Below, in pieces: positions 44,442 to 58,481 of a stretch of 64,000 nucleotides of DNA. The translations under genes and the position numbers were made by a program. The first letter of the stretch is position 1. Each line of letters starts with the position of its first letter. The notes under the pieces were generated by a model. That model ran no database searches and was not told where the DNA came from. It saw only the letters and a list, made by a program, of their open reading frames with translations. The DNA comes from Hevea brasiliensis (taxonomy: Eukaryota; Streptophyta; Magnoliopsida; Malpighiales; Euphorbiaceae): contig NC_079502.1 of assembly GCF_030052815.1 (NCBI RefSeq), positions 33,472,050 through 33,536,049 of the forward strand, in the 5' to 3' direction.

Positions 44442-46582
44442 TGTTAGTTATGTGTGCCCTAGAGCATGCACTAATCTTGTAACTTGTAAATAACATTGTA
44501 AATATTATAATGGCAATGAACATTTCATTTAATTGTTATGTGTGTTTAATACCATATTTATTTGAAATTGTCCATTAGCAATATGTTATGTGTTTTATTC
44601 TTATGAGATAAGAATACGAGTGGTAGAATACATGGGACATTTGTTATAAATTAGAGTTTGCAGCTAAAGGATATTTTGGTGGGCTCATTATATCCAAAAA
44701 GCTATCACCTCTTTTTATCTCCATTGATCAGTGTGAGATACTGATGAATATGGAATGGTGAGCCTCATGCCATCTGATATGAGATATCAGGATAAATACA
44801 GTGGGCACTTATGAGATAAGTAGGTCAAACTTGTGATGTTCAGATAACATGAAAATAGCATTTACTCGAGTTAATAAAATGTTATTTGTGTCATACTAGT
44901 GCATATAATTCGTAGACCTGAGATAACTCAATTGTCTCTTGTATGGGTGGTTTGAGTTTGATACCACTTACATATCTGTATTATGTATGGATACTTTGGT
45001 GTGTATTGGATCAGATTAGTTATATGTTGAGACAAGTGTTCAGTCAAGAGGGGATCCGTAGCCTTGAGTAAACAGGGTTAAAAGTCTTATGCGAATTTGA
45101 GCTGTTCTTGACAAGATTAAGTTCCTAGCCAAGACAGATGACTTTGTCAGGAAAGGTGTTTCCTGGTGGTAAAGTCTTATATGTCAAGAATCAGATTTCA
45201 AATGAGTGCATAAGATTCCATAAAAAAGGTTTGACTTAACCATGACCCTCAATGGAATTGGGACATAATACAGAGAGATTTTAATGCATGGTAACGTATG
45301 ATCAAAGGTTCATTTTAAGATATTTCTTATTGCTGATTGGGTGGCCATGGCATGCTATGCTAGGTGTCAACCATGGTCTATGAGATGCGTAAAATGATTT
45401 GGGAAAATCATATGTGGGCTGGAAGAGTTCCAATGATATTAAGAGTTAATATCATTTCTCATTGCCAATTAGTAATGAGCCTTGTAAGTCACACACCTAC
45501 ACAAGTTAACCACCAAGTAAATTATGATTTAATTGATTAATTAAAGAGTTTAATTAATTAATTAAATGGATTTAGTTTGCAATAAGATTGCAAAGTCCCT
45601 AGCATGATTTGAAACCAAATCTTGCATATTAGATGTATTATATAAATTGAATTTATATTTAAAGAGTTTAAATATAAATTCAATAGTGAGTTTAATTAAT
45701 GGAGATTAATTAATTAATTAATTAATTAATTAATTAATATGTGATATAAATTAAATTGAGAGAGAAATTACTATTTTGGGTTGAGAACTCAAAATTCAAT
45801 ATAAGGACAAAATGGTAATTTAACATGGTGACACGTGGCACCATGTGATGTGTGACATTTGTCTTCCATGTAATGGAAGATGACATTTAGATGATTTAAT
45901 CTTGTCTTGACAAGTGGATTAATGAGATTAAGACACACTAAAGCAAGATAAAATAGGATCTTGACATGTAGCACACTATTAGCTATTTTGTGTCTTGCAT
46001 ATAAATACAAGATAAGAAGAGGACCAAGAGAGTTGAATCTTCTTCTTCTTCTTCTACCTTGGACGGCAACAAGAGGCTTCTCTCTCCTTTTGTTTTTCTT
46101 CCATGGATTCACAAGGAAAAACTTTTTTTTTTTCCTTTGAATCAAAATCACTAGAAAGGGTTTCTAGCCAAGATACATCCAATTAAATATCACCTAAAGC
46201 AAATACCCTAAAAGTTAGTGGTTGGCAAGAATCGAAGAGAGGATTTGGGCTGCCTAAGGTGATCTTGGTGGAAGCTTGTGGTGGACAAGCTAGAGGAGCA
46301 ACAAGTGGTGCTCTTAGAGACTACCAAAGGGAGCAAAAAGTTTGATTCTGTGCCCCTTCAGGTTAGTTATCTTTAAACCCTCTTTTAGTTAGGGTTTGCT
46401 AGGTTTAATTGTTAAACCTCAATCCTTAATGGCAAATGAATCACAAATGCATGTTCAAAGAGTTTTTGACATGCTTTAGGGCATTAGAGAAAGGCTAGGA
46501 TCATAATACACTTGTATGTATGCATGAAACCCTAGATAAAATTTTTGAAATCCATCCTCTAAGGTCCTAAACACGCTTCCCA
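44442..46582 (+). mobile_element. Copia-type LTR, plus orientation (about 2.1 kb)
   Basis: It begins TGTTAGTTATGTGTGCCC and resembles the LTR at 48556-50696 throughout, for example in the GGTGGCTATGGCATGCTATG-type block and the TTAATTAA runs. The downstream sequence TGCCATCAG could be a mutated primer site, so it may be a 5' LTR whose internal part was lost. The two LTRs differ strongly, so they are not a pair from one insertion. Confidence 0.6.
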
Positions 46583-48555
46583 ATGCCATCAGTCTCTTCC
46601 CATATTCATTCCTTCCAACATCTTATCATGAACAACTACTTTAATATTTCATGTCTTGTAGTCTTATTATATTCACTATACACAGCCTCTATAAGCAAAC
46701 CAAGATTTCTAAAGTTGTTTGTGTTCTTTTGCTCCCTTTGTAACTCATTACTCATTGTGGCAAGTATGTAACACCTAGTTTGCAAGTCGTCATCATGCCA
46801 TTTTCTTAAAGTTTCATGATGCTCCTTTGATGCTTTTTCAGATAAGGATCTGAAGAGACATATTCTATATGTTTAAAATTTAAAACTATTTTTAAATTCC
46901 TATGCCAATATTAGAAATAATATCCAACAAGCTTATTGGCATCTAGCATGCTAGGAAGGATGATGGTAGGTAATGGTGTCGTTATCGTTTTATCAAAATT
47001 ACTATAGAGAATAATAAGATTTCAATTAGTTTGTTGTGTTTTGTAACTTACCAATATGATCATGGTCTTTTGATCAAATTAGTCCTCCCAATAACTTAGT
47101 GAATCCTACACTTCAAATGGAAATCCTAGTTAGGTGGATTTTTTGTGGGTGATTGAATTCCTACAAACCATTACAAGTCCTTAAGTACATCTATTCTTAG
47201 ACTAATAACAATTCATAAGTGAGCAACTCTTTGCCTATCACATCTTATGTGAGGCTTAATCAAGTACATCCATTCTTGGCCTATCTTGCACCAATTAAGT
47301 TATACCTGCTAAGTCAGCAAATATACAAATTTGAACCTTAATGACCTCAGGTACATCCATTCTTGGCCATTAAAGTGTTTGCATACTCATAGAATCCTAT
47401 GCTTAATAATCACTTCAAGAAGATCTCTTAAACCAAATGCACCATCCCTATGTTGCAATAGTTGATAATGTAAATATTTAAAACTCCTTGCATGATTGCA
47501 TTAGTGGAGAGCCATGATGTAGTTTCCAAAATTACACCATTACTAACTTAATCATTTTGTTTTGAAGATTTCTTCGCCAACTTATTTACTATTAGGTCTC
47601 ACTATGCATATTAACCATTTTAGCATGTATATCTCATACACATCCATCAAATATACATATCTCATATATATATCTTCAATGGTAATCTAAAGGCATGATC
47701 ATGCTCAGCCACTAGGATTAGAGTTAAGGGCATTCCTATGTCATCATCCATCTATATCATGCACACATGAGTCTTTAACTCTTGATATCTTGTGCTCCCA
47801 CTATTCTTAGCAATATGATGTGCCTCCTTTCTTTTTGTAAACTCCATCAATGTCCTTATATTATTATCCTTAGCATATCAAGGCGAGAATTAGAAAAGAA
47901 AATGAGCTTGTAGGCCTAAATAAAACAAATATACAACCTAGTATGCATTATAACAATTTATAATACAAACCCTTGGAATAAAATTATTAATTATTATAAC
48001 TCCAAATAGAAACAAAGAGAAAACAGAAATCACATTAGTCTCTTATAATCTATGATCATCCTCATGCATTTGCATACATCCAACAATTAAATGAACAATT
48101 TCCAGTAAATAAATATCTCATATTTATAAAGATCTTTTTAAATCTTATCCCAAAAGCATGCTATTTTGGTTGAGAATGTAGTTAAACACTTTAACTATGA
48201 GTTTGGAAAAAAAAAATTACTTCAACATCATTATGATGAAGAAAATAGTTACACGACCCTGTGTACTTACATATTTCAATTACACAACCCCATGTAATTG
48301 CGCGCCACTTGTCTGCAAAGAATCACACAGCGATGACACAACCCCGAGTGTTTGGTCATGTAACTTTAGTAATTTTAATTAAAAAACCAAATTGTGAAAT
48401 ATGCATTCACATGATCCCATGTGTTTGCAATTTTTGTAATCCTTCATTTCTAAAACATCACACAACCCCATGTAATGTGTAGCTAAGCCAGGCATGTCAC
48501 ACTCAGAGCTGAAGCACCTTAACTTATCTTATTTCATTTTATTTAATCACATTTA
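46583..48555. other. Gene-free relic sequence between two copia LTRs
   Basis: No ORF with a domain. A phrase like CTTGGCC recurs near 47275 and 47355 among degenerate repeats (GTACATCCATTCTTGGCC). Near 48255-48480 ACACAACCCCATGT recurs about five times. It looks like decayed retrotransposon internal sequence. Confidence 0.45.
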
Positions 48556-50696
48556 TGTTAGTAGTATGCCCTAGAGCATATCATTTAGTATGTTTCATGT
48601 ATATGTTTTATTAATAAAAGGCATTATCACTTTTTCGTTTACATAATATATTTATGGGTAATAGAAAAGGTCCATTGATACTTTGTTAGAAATTCTATTC
48701 TTAAGTTGTTAAGAATATGAGTGATAGTATTTCTATCATAAAGTATCATAAATTAGTTCACAATCGAGGATACTTCACAATAAGGACATGACTTATTCAG
48801 AAAGATTGTATTCATGTTTCTTCCCAATGTATTTATATAAGATATAAATAAGATGGAATGGTGAGTCTCATGCCATATAACAAACATGATAGGCACTTAT
48901 GCATGATAAGTAGGCCGAACTAGTGACATTTATGACAAGCACATAGAGTTTACTCTTGTCAATGCATTATCATAAATCATATCAGTGCATATAATCTTTA
49001 GACCTGAGATAGCATAGTTATCTTGTATATATGTGGTTTGAGTTTGATACTGCTTTCATACTTGTACTGTGTATAGGTATATGGGCATGTATTGGCTCCT
49101 ACTGGTTATATATGGAGGTAGGTGTTGATCAAGATGAAATATGTTACCCTAAGTAAATAGGGATAAAATCCTATGTTCATTTAATTGTTCTTGATATTTC
49201 AAGTTCCTGGCCAGGACAAATAGATTTAATCAGAAAAGAGTTTCTGATGAGAAAATCTTTTTAATCAAGAATTGGAATTAAAAGAGAACATAATATTCAA
49301 AGCAAATGGAGTTTGACATAAACCATGACTCCAGCTCGAATTAGGATTTTGTAACACAGAGATTCTAGTGCATGGTAACATATGATTATAGGTTCATTTA
49401 AGGTAAACCTTATTACAAGTTGGGTGGCTATGGCATGCTATGCTAGGTGTTAACCATAGTCTATGAGCTGCCTGAAATGATTTAGAGAAATCATTTATGG
49501 TAAGAAAGAGTTCTGATGATATTAAGAGTTGATATCATATCTCATTGCCAATTAGTGATGAGCGCAGTGAGTCAAACACATACACAAGTAATCACCAAGT
49601 TAAATATGATTTAATTAATTAATTAATTAATTAAATAGTTTAATTGATTAATTAAATAGGTTTAGTTTGCAATTAGATTGCAAAGTCCCTAGCATGGCTT
49701 GAAACAAAATCTAAGTTATTGGATGTATAGTATAAGTTAAATTTATATTTAAAGTGTTTAAATATGAATTTAACTATGAGAAATTAATTAATAAAGATTA
49801 ATTAATTAATTAATAAAGATTAATTAATTAATTTATATTTGATATAAATTGATTAGAAGAAGAGAAATAATTATTTTGGGTTGAGAACTCAAAATTAATA
49901 CATAAGGGTATTTTGGTCATTTTACAGGGTGAAATGTGGCACCATGAGATGGTGACACATGGCACTACACATAGGCTTTCCATTTGTCTTTTAATCATGT
50001 AAGATGATCAAAGTCAAGATTAAATTTAAGTTTGACATTTGGCACAATGTGATTGGGTCAATTAAACTAAGAGCCAATCAGAAGGTGACATGTGGCAAGG
50101 GTTTTAAGTGATGACCTAGCTATATAAGGGAAAGGATGAAAGAACAAAATACAATATGCTATCTCTTTCATTTATGCCACCACCCGAAGAGCCTCTCCCT
50201 TCTCTTCTTCTTCATCTCTCATCAATTCAAAGAGAATTGCCAACATTCTCTTGAATTAAAAATACTAGAATCGTTTCTAGTGTCCTATATGCATCTATAA
50301 CATCTCTAAAGGAAAAACCTATATTTCTAATTGATTGGAAAGGCTTGAGAAGCTGTTCAAGGGGCTGCCATTAGTGATCTTGGTGTAGACAAGCTAGAGG
50401 GACAACATTTGGTGTCCTAGGCGCTTCCCAAAGGTGCCAAACACAACTGCAGTGCATCAAAAGGTTAGTGCACTTGTTCTTGATCTAATATAGAGTCCTA
50501 ATGAATTAATCTGTTAATTCTAAAATCTTAAATGGAAAATGTAGATCCAAAAACATATTAAAATTTTTTTAATATGCTGTTTAACATTGAAATCAAATAG
50601 ATAAATAATGAATCTTGCATGATGCATGAGATCCTAGAAGAAAAATTTTTGAATTCAATGATCTAAACTTATGTTTTTCATGCTTCCGCTCCTTCA
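48556..50696 (+). mobile_element. Copia-type 5' LTR, plus orientation (about 2.1 kb)
   Basis: It begins TGTTAGTAGTATGCCC and ends CTCCTTCA. A primer-site-like TAATATCAGAGC follows, which makes it a 5' LTR. AT-rich TTAATTAA runs sit at 49608-49635 and 49798-49830. Confidence 0.65.
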
Positions 50697-50698
50697 AT

Positions 50699-50710
50699 TA
50701 ATATCAGAGC
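50699..50710 (+). promoter_or_regulatory. Mutated primer binding site (initiator Met tRNA type)
   Basis: TAATATCAGAGC differs from TGGTATCAGAGC by two G-to-A changes and sits two bases after the LTR. Confidence 0.6.
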
Positions 50711-51617
50711 CACTATATTTGCCATTTAGATTGTTTAATATATAATTTAATTGTATGATTTGATCACGAAATGATTGATTCATTGCTGGTTACAAAGCAA
50801 AGGTGGTGGCATGTTTGATAAACACCATGGTGCGCATGGTTTTGGCACCATTATGGTGTGCAAGGTAAATGGATATTAAATGTGCAATTGTTGTATGATC
50901 TAAGGTCCATTTTATATCTAATTAAATTGTTTAATTAGAAATATAATCACACAATTAAATTTGTTTGAATGTGATTCAAATCTGAATTTTTAAATTTGTT
51001 TGAATGTGATTCAAATCTGAATTTTTAAATTTATTTGAATGTGATTCAAATTTGAATTTTTAAATTTGTTTGAATATGATTCAAATCTAAATTTTTAAAT
51101 TTGTTTGAATGTGATTCAAATCTGAATTTTTAAATTTGTTTGAATCATATTCAAATCTGAATTTTTAAGTTGATAATGAGATATTCAATTTAATTTAAGT
51201 ATTTAAGTTTTATTTAATTGTTAAATAGTGATATGCATGATGGATGATCATGGACAATAAAAGACCAATGTGATTGGATTTATTTCTTTTATGTTTCTTT
51301 GGGTTGTAAATTAATTAATTTATTTTAATTTATTTTGGTGGCATGTATTATAAAGGTTGTAATATTTTTTGGGTTGTAATTTTATTTATTTAATTTTTGT
51401 AAATTCACCTTGGTATGCCAAGGATTACTATATAATTGGATTGCAAGAAGATCAAGGAGGTCAAGAGCATTGGTGGGACCAATGGGAGGAATTCAAGATC
51501 AAATGTTGATTATGTACTCTTTCAACAACTCTTATAATATGAATGAATGAAATGCACCTAGGAATGCCCTGATTCAATTCTTGATGGCTCATAATTGAAT
51601 CCTTTGAAAGTCCATGA
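50711..51617 (+). other. Internal leader of a truncated copia or LARD element
   Basis: No gene is seen. It holds a 36-bp tandem repeat and then unique AT-rich sequence, and is cut at 51618 by a Tekay-like LTR. Confidence 0.45.
50955..51165. repeat. 36-bp tandem repeat, about six units
   Basis: The unit is TTTGTTTGAATGTGATTCAA followed by ATCTGAATTTTTAAA. Each unit has short internal inverted repeats (TTGAAT and ATTCAA). Confidence 0.8.
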
Positions 51618-54600
51618 TGTCACACCCTACTCCCCTGGAAGATATAACATGATCCCATAGTACACCTAATGAATTACCGTACTTCACCTACCGATAACCC
51701 ATTAGATATACTACAAGGGATTTTAAAACAATTTTTGTGAAATTTAAATCATCGATTAAAATCTGATATTATAAATTGTTTTTCAAAATTTCGACAAAGT
51801 GCCGGCTGTGTTTTGAGAAAACAGTTCTTCAACCTGAAAAGGAAAAACACTCCCAATATATTTTCTCAAATACAACTCCTAGAAACTTCATTTCACCTCA
51901 CAATTCAATCTCAATAATCAATCATTTCATTTTCAAACCAACCTCATCATAAAAGAAACATTTCATTGATTACAAGACTCAAAAATTAATATTACAAAAC
52001 TATTCAGGTAAATGAAACCTCAAATTTAAATTTACAATAATTTACATTTAATTACATACCAAAATATTTTACAAGAGTTTTTATACAACTGCTCAAATAA
52101 TTTATATACATATTATTACATGCATACATCAAAACCTGCGCACATGGGTATGCCTAGAGCTAATCTGAATGTCTCTTCAAAGAAGCTTACTCAATTGCTC
52201 TATGCACTTTTCACCTGCGATAGCATACAAAGCTATCACTGAGTGGTAAACTCAGTGGTACATAACTATAATTTAAAACATAGTGCAATATACCTTAACA
52301 AAAATTACAACAATTAATTTGGAAATCTGGATACTCATCAAATTCCAAAACTCAAAATATTCATTGCTAATAATAGAAATCATTTGTATAAAATGACTTT
52401 GATCACGAAATTCAATTTATCAAATTATAACTAACCATTTAAGGTAATTCCAACAATTTACTGGAGATAAAGATTAATTCCAATAAAATCAATTATACAT
52501 AAATCATAATTGAAATCACAATTCTTTACTAGTCAAAAACCATTCTTTATCTTAAAAGCCATTCTTTATCTCAAAAGCTATTCTTTATCTCAAAAACCAT
52601 TCTTTATCTCAAAAACCATTCTTTATCTCACTAACTATGTAAGACTAATCTGAAAGGGCCATCTTCGGGGTGATTCTAACTCCCTATGGTCGGGGAGGTC
52701 AAATCATCGTGCATAGTACACACCACAATAATGAATCTTCTGAAAGGGCCATAACATAAAAAGCTTAGATCTAACCTCTAATAAGAGGAGAATCTAAGCC
52801 TGTGCATGTACCATGGTAATCAAAACACAACTAACCCCATTGTCTTCTCAACAAATGAGAGAGACGGGTAATAACCTAGTCAAGCATCTATAGTGAGATA
52901 TAAAACAATATCACAATCCTTTTAGTGAGCATAAATCACAATAAAATTTGATTCAAAGTCAATTCCAATATCCAATAATTTTTACGCTCAACAAATTCAA
53001 ATCATAAATTTACATTTTTCCATGCAAATTGCCCATCACAATTCCAAACATGTTCTATCACAATTTTCCAAAAACATAATTTATTCAATTCACAACAATG
53101 CTTAATTCTTATGGAAATACCATTTCACAAAGCCAAATTCATACATACTATAACAATTTCAGTAATCATTGAATTAAATCTAATGCTTGTTAAACATAAT
53201 ACATAAGAAAAATATGTCATTTAATCATATGAAATATTCAGAACAAAATCAGTTAAAAACTAGTTATGTACAAACCTCTGATAAATGCCTCTTGGCTCTA
53301 ACTCAGTGTTTCCTTCCCCTTCCCTGAGTCTTTGCTAACTGAAACACACAATTTGAAGTGTTTCAGTACTCATTTAAACCGTCTCTAACAATAAGGCTTA
53401 ATAAATAATTTATTGAATCCTATTATTTCCTTTATCAGCCTAAGATGTTAACCCTCGATGCATTCCAGGAGAATTAGGTTTAATGTTACCAATATGTCAC
53501 ATTTTATAGCCCTTTAGTGTTGGTATATGTTACTAATTTCATTTTCAAGTATATTGCATTTTATTGCAATTTGTCGGATTTCGGTATACTAATTTGACCT
53601 AGCCAGATGACCAAATTCCCTCAGTTTTCGGGTTTTGGTCCAAACTATAAACTTGTAGATCTATGTCTTATTACACGTGGGGCAAAATTTCAGGTCATTC
53701 TGAGTTTTGTAGACCAAGTTATAGTCAATTTACCTATGCTAGACAGAATGCACAAAAATGGTAACTTTAGGTCATTTTTAGGTCACTTTTGGTTCAACCA
53801 GTTTTGGTACCTGAACTTGTGCAAGCTATTTGGCTTGGTTCTGGCCATTTTAGGGCTTTGGTGTCTTCATAAGAATTGTAGATATATGTCTAAACTATTC
53901 ATGGTAGAAATATCATGTCATTTGGACCTGTTTTGAGTGATTTATGGTCAAAACACTAACTACTGCCCAAATAGTCAATTTTCAGGCTTTCAAGTCACTA
54001 ATCCGGATTTGGTCATTTTTCAAGTCACCTTCTAGGTAGAATTTTGGTAAGCTTCCTTCATGATAGTTGGCAAATTTTGTGCCTAGTTTCACCTCCAATT
54101 GGTCTCAAACCAATTGGAGTCACACACTTAAGGTTCTAAGCCAAAACATACACTGCCCTACTTCATACTTCTCATCACTTACCAATTACATATTCAACAC
54201 TTACCAAATTACTTCCTTCATGCCAATTCTGGTTTGTACCTTACCATTAACACCTTTAATAACACATTTTTGGTCATTTTGGATAGCTTGTAACCATTCT
54301 CAATATACACACTATAATACAGAATTTTCCAAAGTCCATTTACATCATTTAACCACATGAACATACCCCATTTACATACCCAATTCCAAACCATTATACA
54401 CATATCCATGTTGTCATCAATAACAACATCTTAAACAAGCATAAACAAGTAAAAACAAGCTACATATACTGAATTTCCATGGCTACCAAAATGTACATCT
54501 CCATTAAAACATCAAACTTCAAAAATTCTTCCATAAATCAACTACCCATAACCTTGGTTACACTTGTAATGAAACAAGAATTGAAAACACTCACTTACCA

Positions 54601-55466
54601 CTTTTGAAGTTCTTCAAAACCTCACCAAAACTTAACTTTCTTGCTCCTAGTATGGTGCCCAAGGTATGGTGGTCAAGTTTAGTGAAGGAACCTAATGGAA
54701 AAAGTGGCTAGAACATGGTGAACTTGAGCTTGGAATGTGGACGGCCATGGAGGACTCCCATGGAGATTCGGCTAGTTCTCTTCCTAAGGTTGAAGATGAG
54801 TGCTACACCTCCCAAGTGTCCCTTTAGGTGTCCAAATGCTGAAGTTAGTGGAGCACTATTAAACATTTAAATGGTTATTTATTTAGTTTCCAATTTTTGC
54901 ACATTTTCCTCCTATCTTTTGCTATTTAGATTATGTACCACCATTTAAATTTTTCATGACATTTTCCAAGTGTAATATCATTTATTTTTAATGGATATTT
55001 AGGTCAAAAGGCAACTCAGGATATCAAATGACCACAATGCCCCTATTCGGGTTGCATTCCCGATTTTTCGATAACACCGAGTTTTGACATTTTCTCGATT
55101 TCTCGTTTTTCTTTGTACTAATTAATTAATTTTTATTTGTTATTTCTAATGATATTTATACTTCAATAGATGTTTATTTAAGTCTTAAAAATATTTTTCA
55201 GGGTGCCCCGTGGTCCAAGACTAGTCAACGGTCCACGCCGCAACTTCCCGGTGTAGTCACCCATCGCTATGGTTCTCGACTCATTTAACTTGGTTACATT
55301 TCATTGCTATTATTTTTCCGTTTTCTTTCTTATATTTTCTTTTCTTGTATTTCATTATTTTATGTCTCCTCACCCATATCTAAGTGTGGTTCTAGGCATC
55401 CTAGCTGTCCGGACAACACTGGTCACGGGAACAGTAGAACGCACTACCGAACATAGGGGTGTTGCA
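51618..55466 (-). repeat. 3' LTR of a Tekay-like chromovirus (3849 bp)
   Basis: On the plus strand it begins TGTCACACCC and ends GGGGTGTTGCA. Minus-strand coding sequence follows on the right, with a polypurine tract at the junction. It matches the LTRs at 1 and 14615. ORFs inside it (53607-53936, 54067-54360) have no domains. A short CATTCTTTATCTCAAAAACC repeat occurs about five times near 52540-52630. The partner LTR lies outside the window. Confidence 0.85.
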
Positions 55467-55481
55467 ATTCTCCGCGCCTTA
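55467..55481 (-). promoter_or_regulatory. Polypurine tract of the Tekay-like element
   Basis: On the minus strand TAAGGCGCGGAGAAT runs straight into the LTR start TGCAACACCCC. This is the typical form for this lineage. Confidence 0.75.
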
Positions 55482-55513
55482 AAATAAATTTCATCTCGAA
55501 ATTTTACCTGGCA

Positions 55514-56378
55514 TCAGTTTCTGAACAGCTGTGGGTGTTGTCTCCTCATGTCCTCTTCACATTCCGAAGTAGCTTCCTGGCCTGAATGATGGTTTCACAG
55601 CACTTTAACCAGGTGTATCTGTTTATTCCTCAACAGCTTCACCTCATATGCCAGAATTTCTATGGGTTCTTCCTCATATGAGAGGTCTGGATTTACCTCA
55701 ATCCCTTCAACTGATACTACATGAGATGGGTCAGATCTGTACCTCCTTAACATGGATACATGGAAGACACTGTGTATCCTTTCTAGCTCTGGAGGTAATG
55801 CTAACCGGTATGCCAAATGACCCACTCTCTCCAGAACCTCGTTTGGTCTGATAAAATGAGGACTCCGTTTCCCCTTTCTGCCAAATCTCATAATCCTTTT
55901 CCACGGAGAAACTTTAAGGAATACCTTATTACCCACTGCATATTCAATATCTCCTCTTCAGATCAACATAGGACTTCTGACGGTCTAATGTAGCCTTGAG
56001 TCGATCTCTGATCAATCTGATCTTTTCCTCTACCTGCTAACAATTTCTAGCCCAATCATCTTCCTTTCACCTACTTCATCCCAACATAGGGGAATTTTGC
56101 ACCTTCTGCCATATAAAGCTTCATATGGAGGCATCCCAATGCTTGATTGGTAGCTATTGTTATAAGCAAACTCAATCAAAGGCAAGTATATATCCTAACT
56201 ACCTTCAAACTCAATCGCATAAGCCCGTAGCATATCCTCCAATATCTGAATTACCCTCTCAGACTGGCCATCTATCTATGGGTGGAATGCCGTGTTGAAG
56301 TTCAATCTAATTCCTAGGGCTCTCTGAAGACTACCCCAGAATTTAGAAGTGAACCTAGGATCTATGTCTGATACAATC
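55514..56378 (-). pseudogene. Integrase C-terminus and chromodomain of the Tekay-like element
   Basis: On the minus strand, from 56378, VSIVSDIDPRFTSKFW carries the second catalytic Asp. Then come FHP-IDGQSERVIQ with a stop where Gln is expected, and EDMLRAYAIE. After a frameshift near 55940 the frame gives VFLKVSPWKR, RPNEVLERVGHLAYRLALPP, HSVFHVSMLRRY (the GPY/F-type region) and then the chromodomain end EEEPIEILAYEVKLLRN. A stop at 55595 replaces a Trp, and the same frame runs on to the natural end RRQHPQLFRN at 55514. Chromodomains steer such elements to chromatin marks. This copy is dead. Confidence 0.85.
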
Positions 56379-56383
56379 GATAC
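56379..56383. repeat. Target site duplication GATAC, left
   Basis: Matches 62464-62468 on the other side of the solo LTR. Removing 56384-62468 restores the local reading of the integrase (HGVPVSIVSD). Confidence 0.9.
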
Positions 56384-58229
56384 TGTAACACCCTCACAGT
56401 AGGAATTCCATACATTTTACTGTTCCGATGACCGGTGTCGGTCCGGACAGCTAGAACATCTGGAAAAATAATTAGACTAAAGTGAGGAACCATAAATAAC
56501 TCAAATATTGATAAGAAAAATTTAGGAAAAATTTTAGAAATAAAATACAACCAAGTTAAATGAGCCGGTGCCCAAGCGATGGGTAACCAGAGGGAAGTTG
56601 CGGTTCTCGCAATGAGGAGCCCTAGACCCGGGGAAAAATTCATAAAATAATTTTTAGGACTCCAGAGAAGGGTCATTGAGGTTCCTATGGCATTAGAATG
56701 CCAAGAAAATACTAAGAAAAATTTTTCAATCGGTACAGACAATTTTGACCCGTTAAGCCAAACGGAGGGCATTTTGGTCATTTCGCCTTCAGAGACGATT
56801 TTTGGCCGACTTGTCCAGTTAAGTAAATAATTATTATGATCTAAAATATGAATAAATATCGCTAAAAATTAAATTAAAAATGAATAGAAAAGAAAGAAAA
56901 AGAAAATGACTTAAATGCTTAATTATGACATCACCATGATGTCATTTAAGTGCCCTCCACTAATCACCATTCAACAACACAGCAAAGACTCTTTAAAAAG
57001 AGAAAAATGGCAAATTAAGAAACCAATTTTCTGGTTCTTCTTCTTCCTCAAAACGTGAACCTCCCCTCCATAACCCTCCATGAAAGTTTCCTTTAATTAC
57101 TTCCATTTCCCATGAAATTCCACTACTAAACCCTAAGTCACCTTCATTAAAACTTGTCCACTCATCTTGGAGAAGTGTTTGGCAGCCTTGAAAAGGAAGG
57201 AAAGTGAAGTTTAAGCTTGTAAAATTCTGCCCTACAAGAGGTTAGTGCACCTATCTACTTAAAACCCTTATTTTCTATGTTAGAGACTTGAAATCAATAT
57301 GAATTTGTGGATTAAATGAACCAAATTTGAGTGTATGCCTACCATGAATTTCGGCAGCCCTATTGAAGGAATAGGAATGAGTGTTTTGTTGGACTTAGAG
57401 TGGACTAGAAATGATGTTTAAGGTACATATACACAAGTATAATGAATTGGTATGCTAACTAAGGTAATTGGTGTAACCCTTGAATTTGAGCTAGGGTTTA
57501 GGAGTGAAAAATTGGACTTGGCTTATGAAATTATTAAAGAACATTCTAATGGTCAATTAGTGACCATTTGAGGAAATTTGACCATAATTGGGACTGAAAT
57601 ATAGCATGGAAAAGTGAATGAGTATACTGCTTAGAGAGTGCAGCATGGTGGCTGAGATTCCAGCCCACTTACACAGCCATAACTTTAGCTGTGTAGGTCC
57701 AATTGGTTTTTGGCTAATTGGACATGAAACTAGACTTATAATGGCACATTTTTACTGAAGAAACCATGCCTAAAAGACCAAAGCAAGTGGACCAAAAGTT
57801 GGCTCCAATCCGGATACCCTGCAACAGCACCTGCAGAAATGACCAAATGAATAGTAACAGTTCATTTGGCCATAACTCACTGTAGATATGGTAAAGTGAC
57901 CTGAAATTTTTACAGCAACAAGTTAAGACATAGAAAAACAACTTTGATGAAGAAACCTACCCCAAATTATGACCAGAACCTAACCAAAATGGCAGTCACA
58001 GTCACTATTCATGGTACTGTAGATTTGGTAAATTCTGCATAATTGAAATCCGGCCAGCTGTGGTTTTTGGACCATATCTGGAGCTACAAAACTCCAAATG
58101 GAGTGATTCAAAAAAGGAAATTCAACTAGACAAAGTAAGAAACAACTTTTATGTTTACCATTTCCTCAAATTCCCACTGCAACAGTACTTAATGGAACAG
58201 TAAATTAAGCTTCAAAAACTGAAAATTCT
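56384..58229. repeat. Left arm of the 2-kb inverted repeat
   Basis: It pairs with the reverse complement of 58482-60499. Matching blocks include ACCGGTGTCGGTCCGGACAG near 56441, the CCCATCGCTTGGGC block and CTTAATGGAACAGTAAA near 58190. The arms have diverged noticeably and the right arm has an extra segment of about 250 bases (58685-58925). Confidence 0.85.
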
Positions 58230-58481
58230 GCTCTCTTGTGTTAAGCTTAGAAATGGTGATGGTAATCAATTCCAACAAGTTTTAAATGTAAAATGTGGTG
58301 CATTGGGAGTGTTAAAACCAATGTAACTATTTTCTATCCAAAAGTCAACATTTTTGTTAACCAATGAGGTGAATAGTGACACCAAACTTGAAATTCAAAG
58401 TTTAAAATTTAGAAATGCATCTAGGGGACTTTAAATTGCAATTGGCAATTAATACTAGCTTAGAAATGCATCTAGGGGACT
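58230..58481. other. Centre of the palindrome
   Basis: About 250 unpaired bases with a direct repeat of about 24 bases, TTAGAAATGCATCTAGGGGA plus flank, at 58411 and 58463. The direct repeat may mark the breakpoint of the inversion event. Confidence 0.6.

Noticed and set aside
44442..50696. One copia element with LTRs at 44442 and 48556
   Set aside because: The LTRs are in the same orientation but strongly diverged, no polypurine tract precedes the second, and the second has its own primer site, so they look like separate insertions.
53607..54360. ORFs of about 100 codons in the Tekay-type LTR
   Set aside because: They are non-conserved between LTR copies and have no domain; chance frames in LTR sequence.
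55269..55487. 72-codon plus-strand ORF at the LTR end
   Set aside because: It runs across the LTR border into antisense pol and has no domain.
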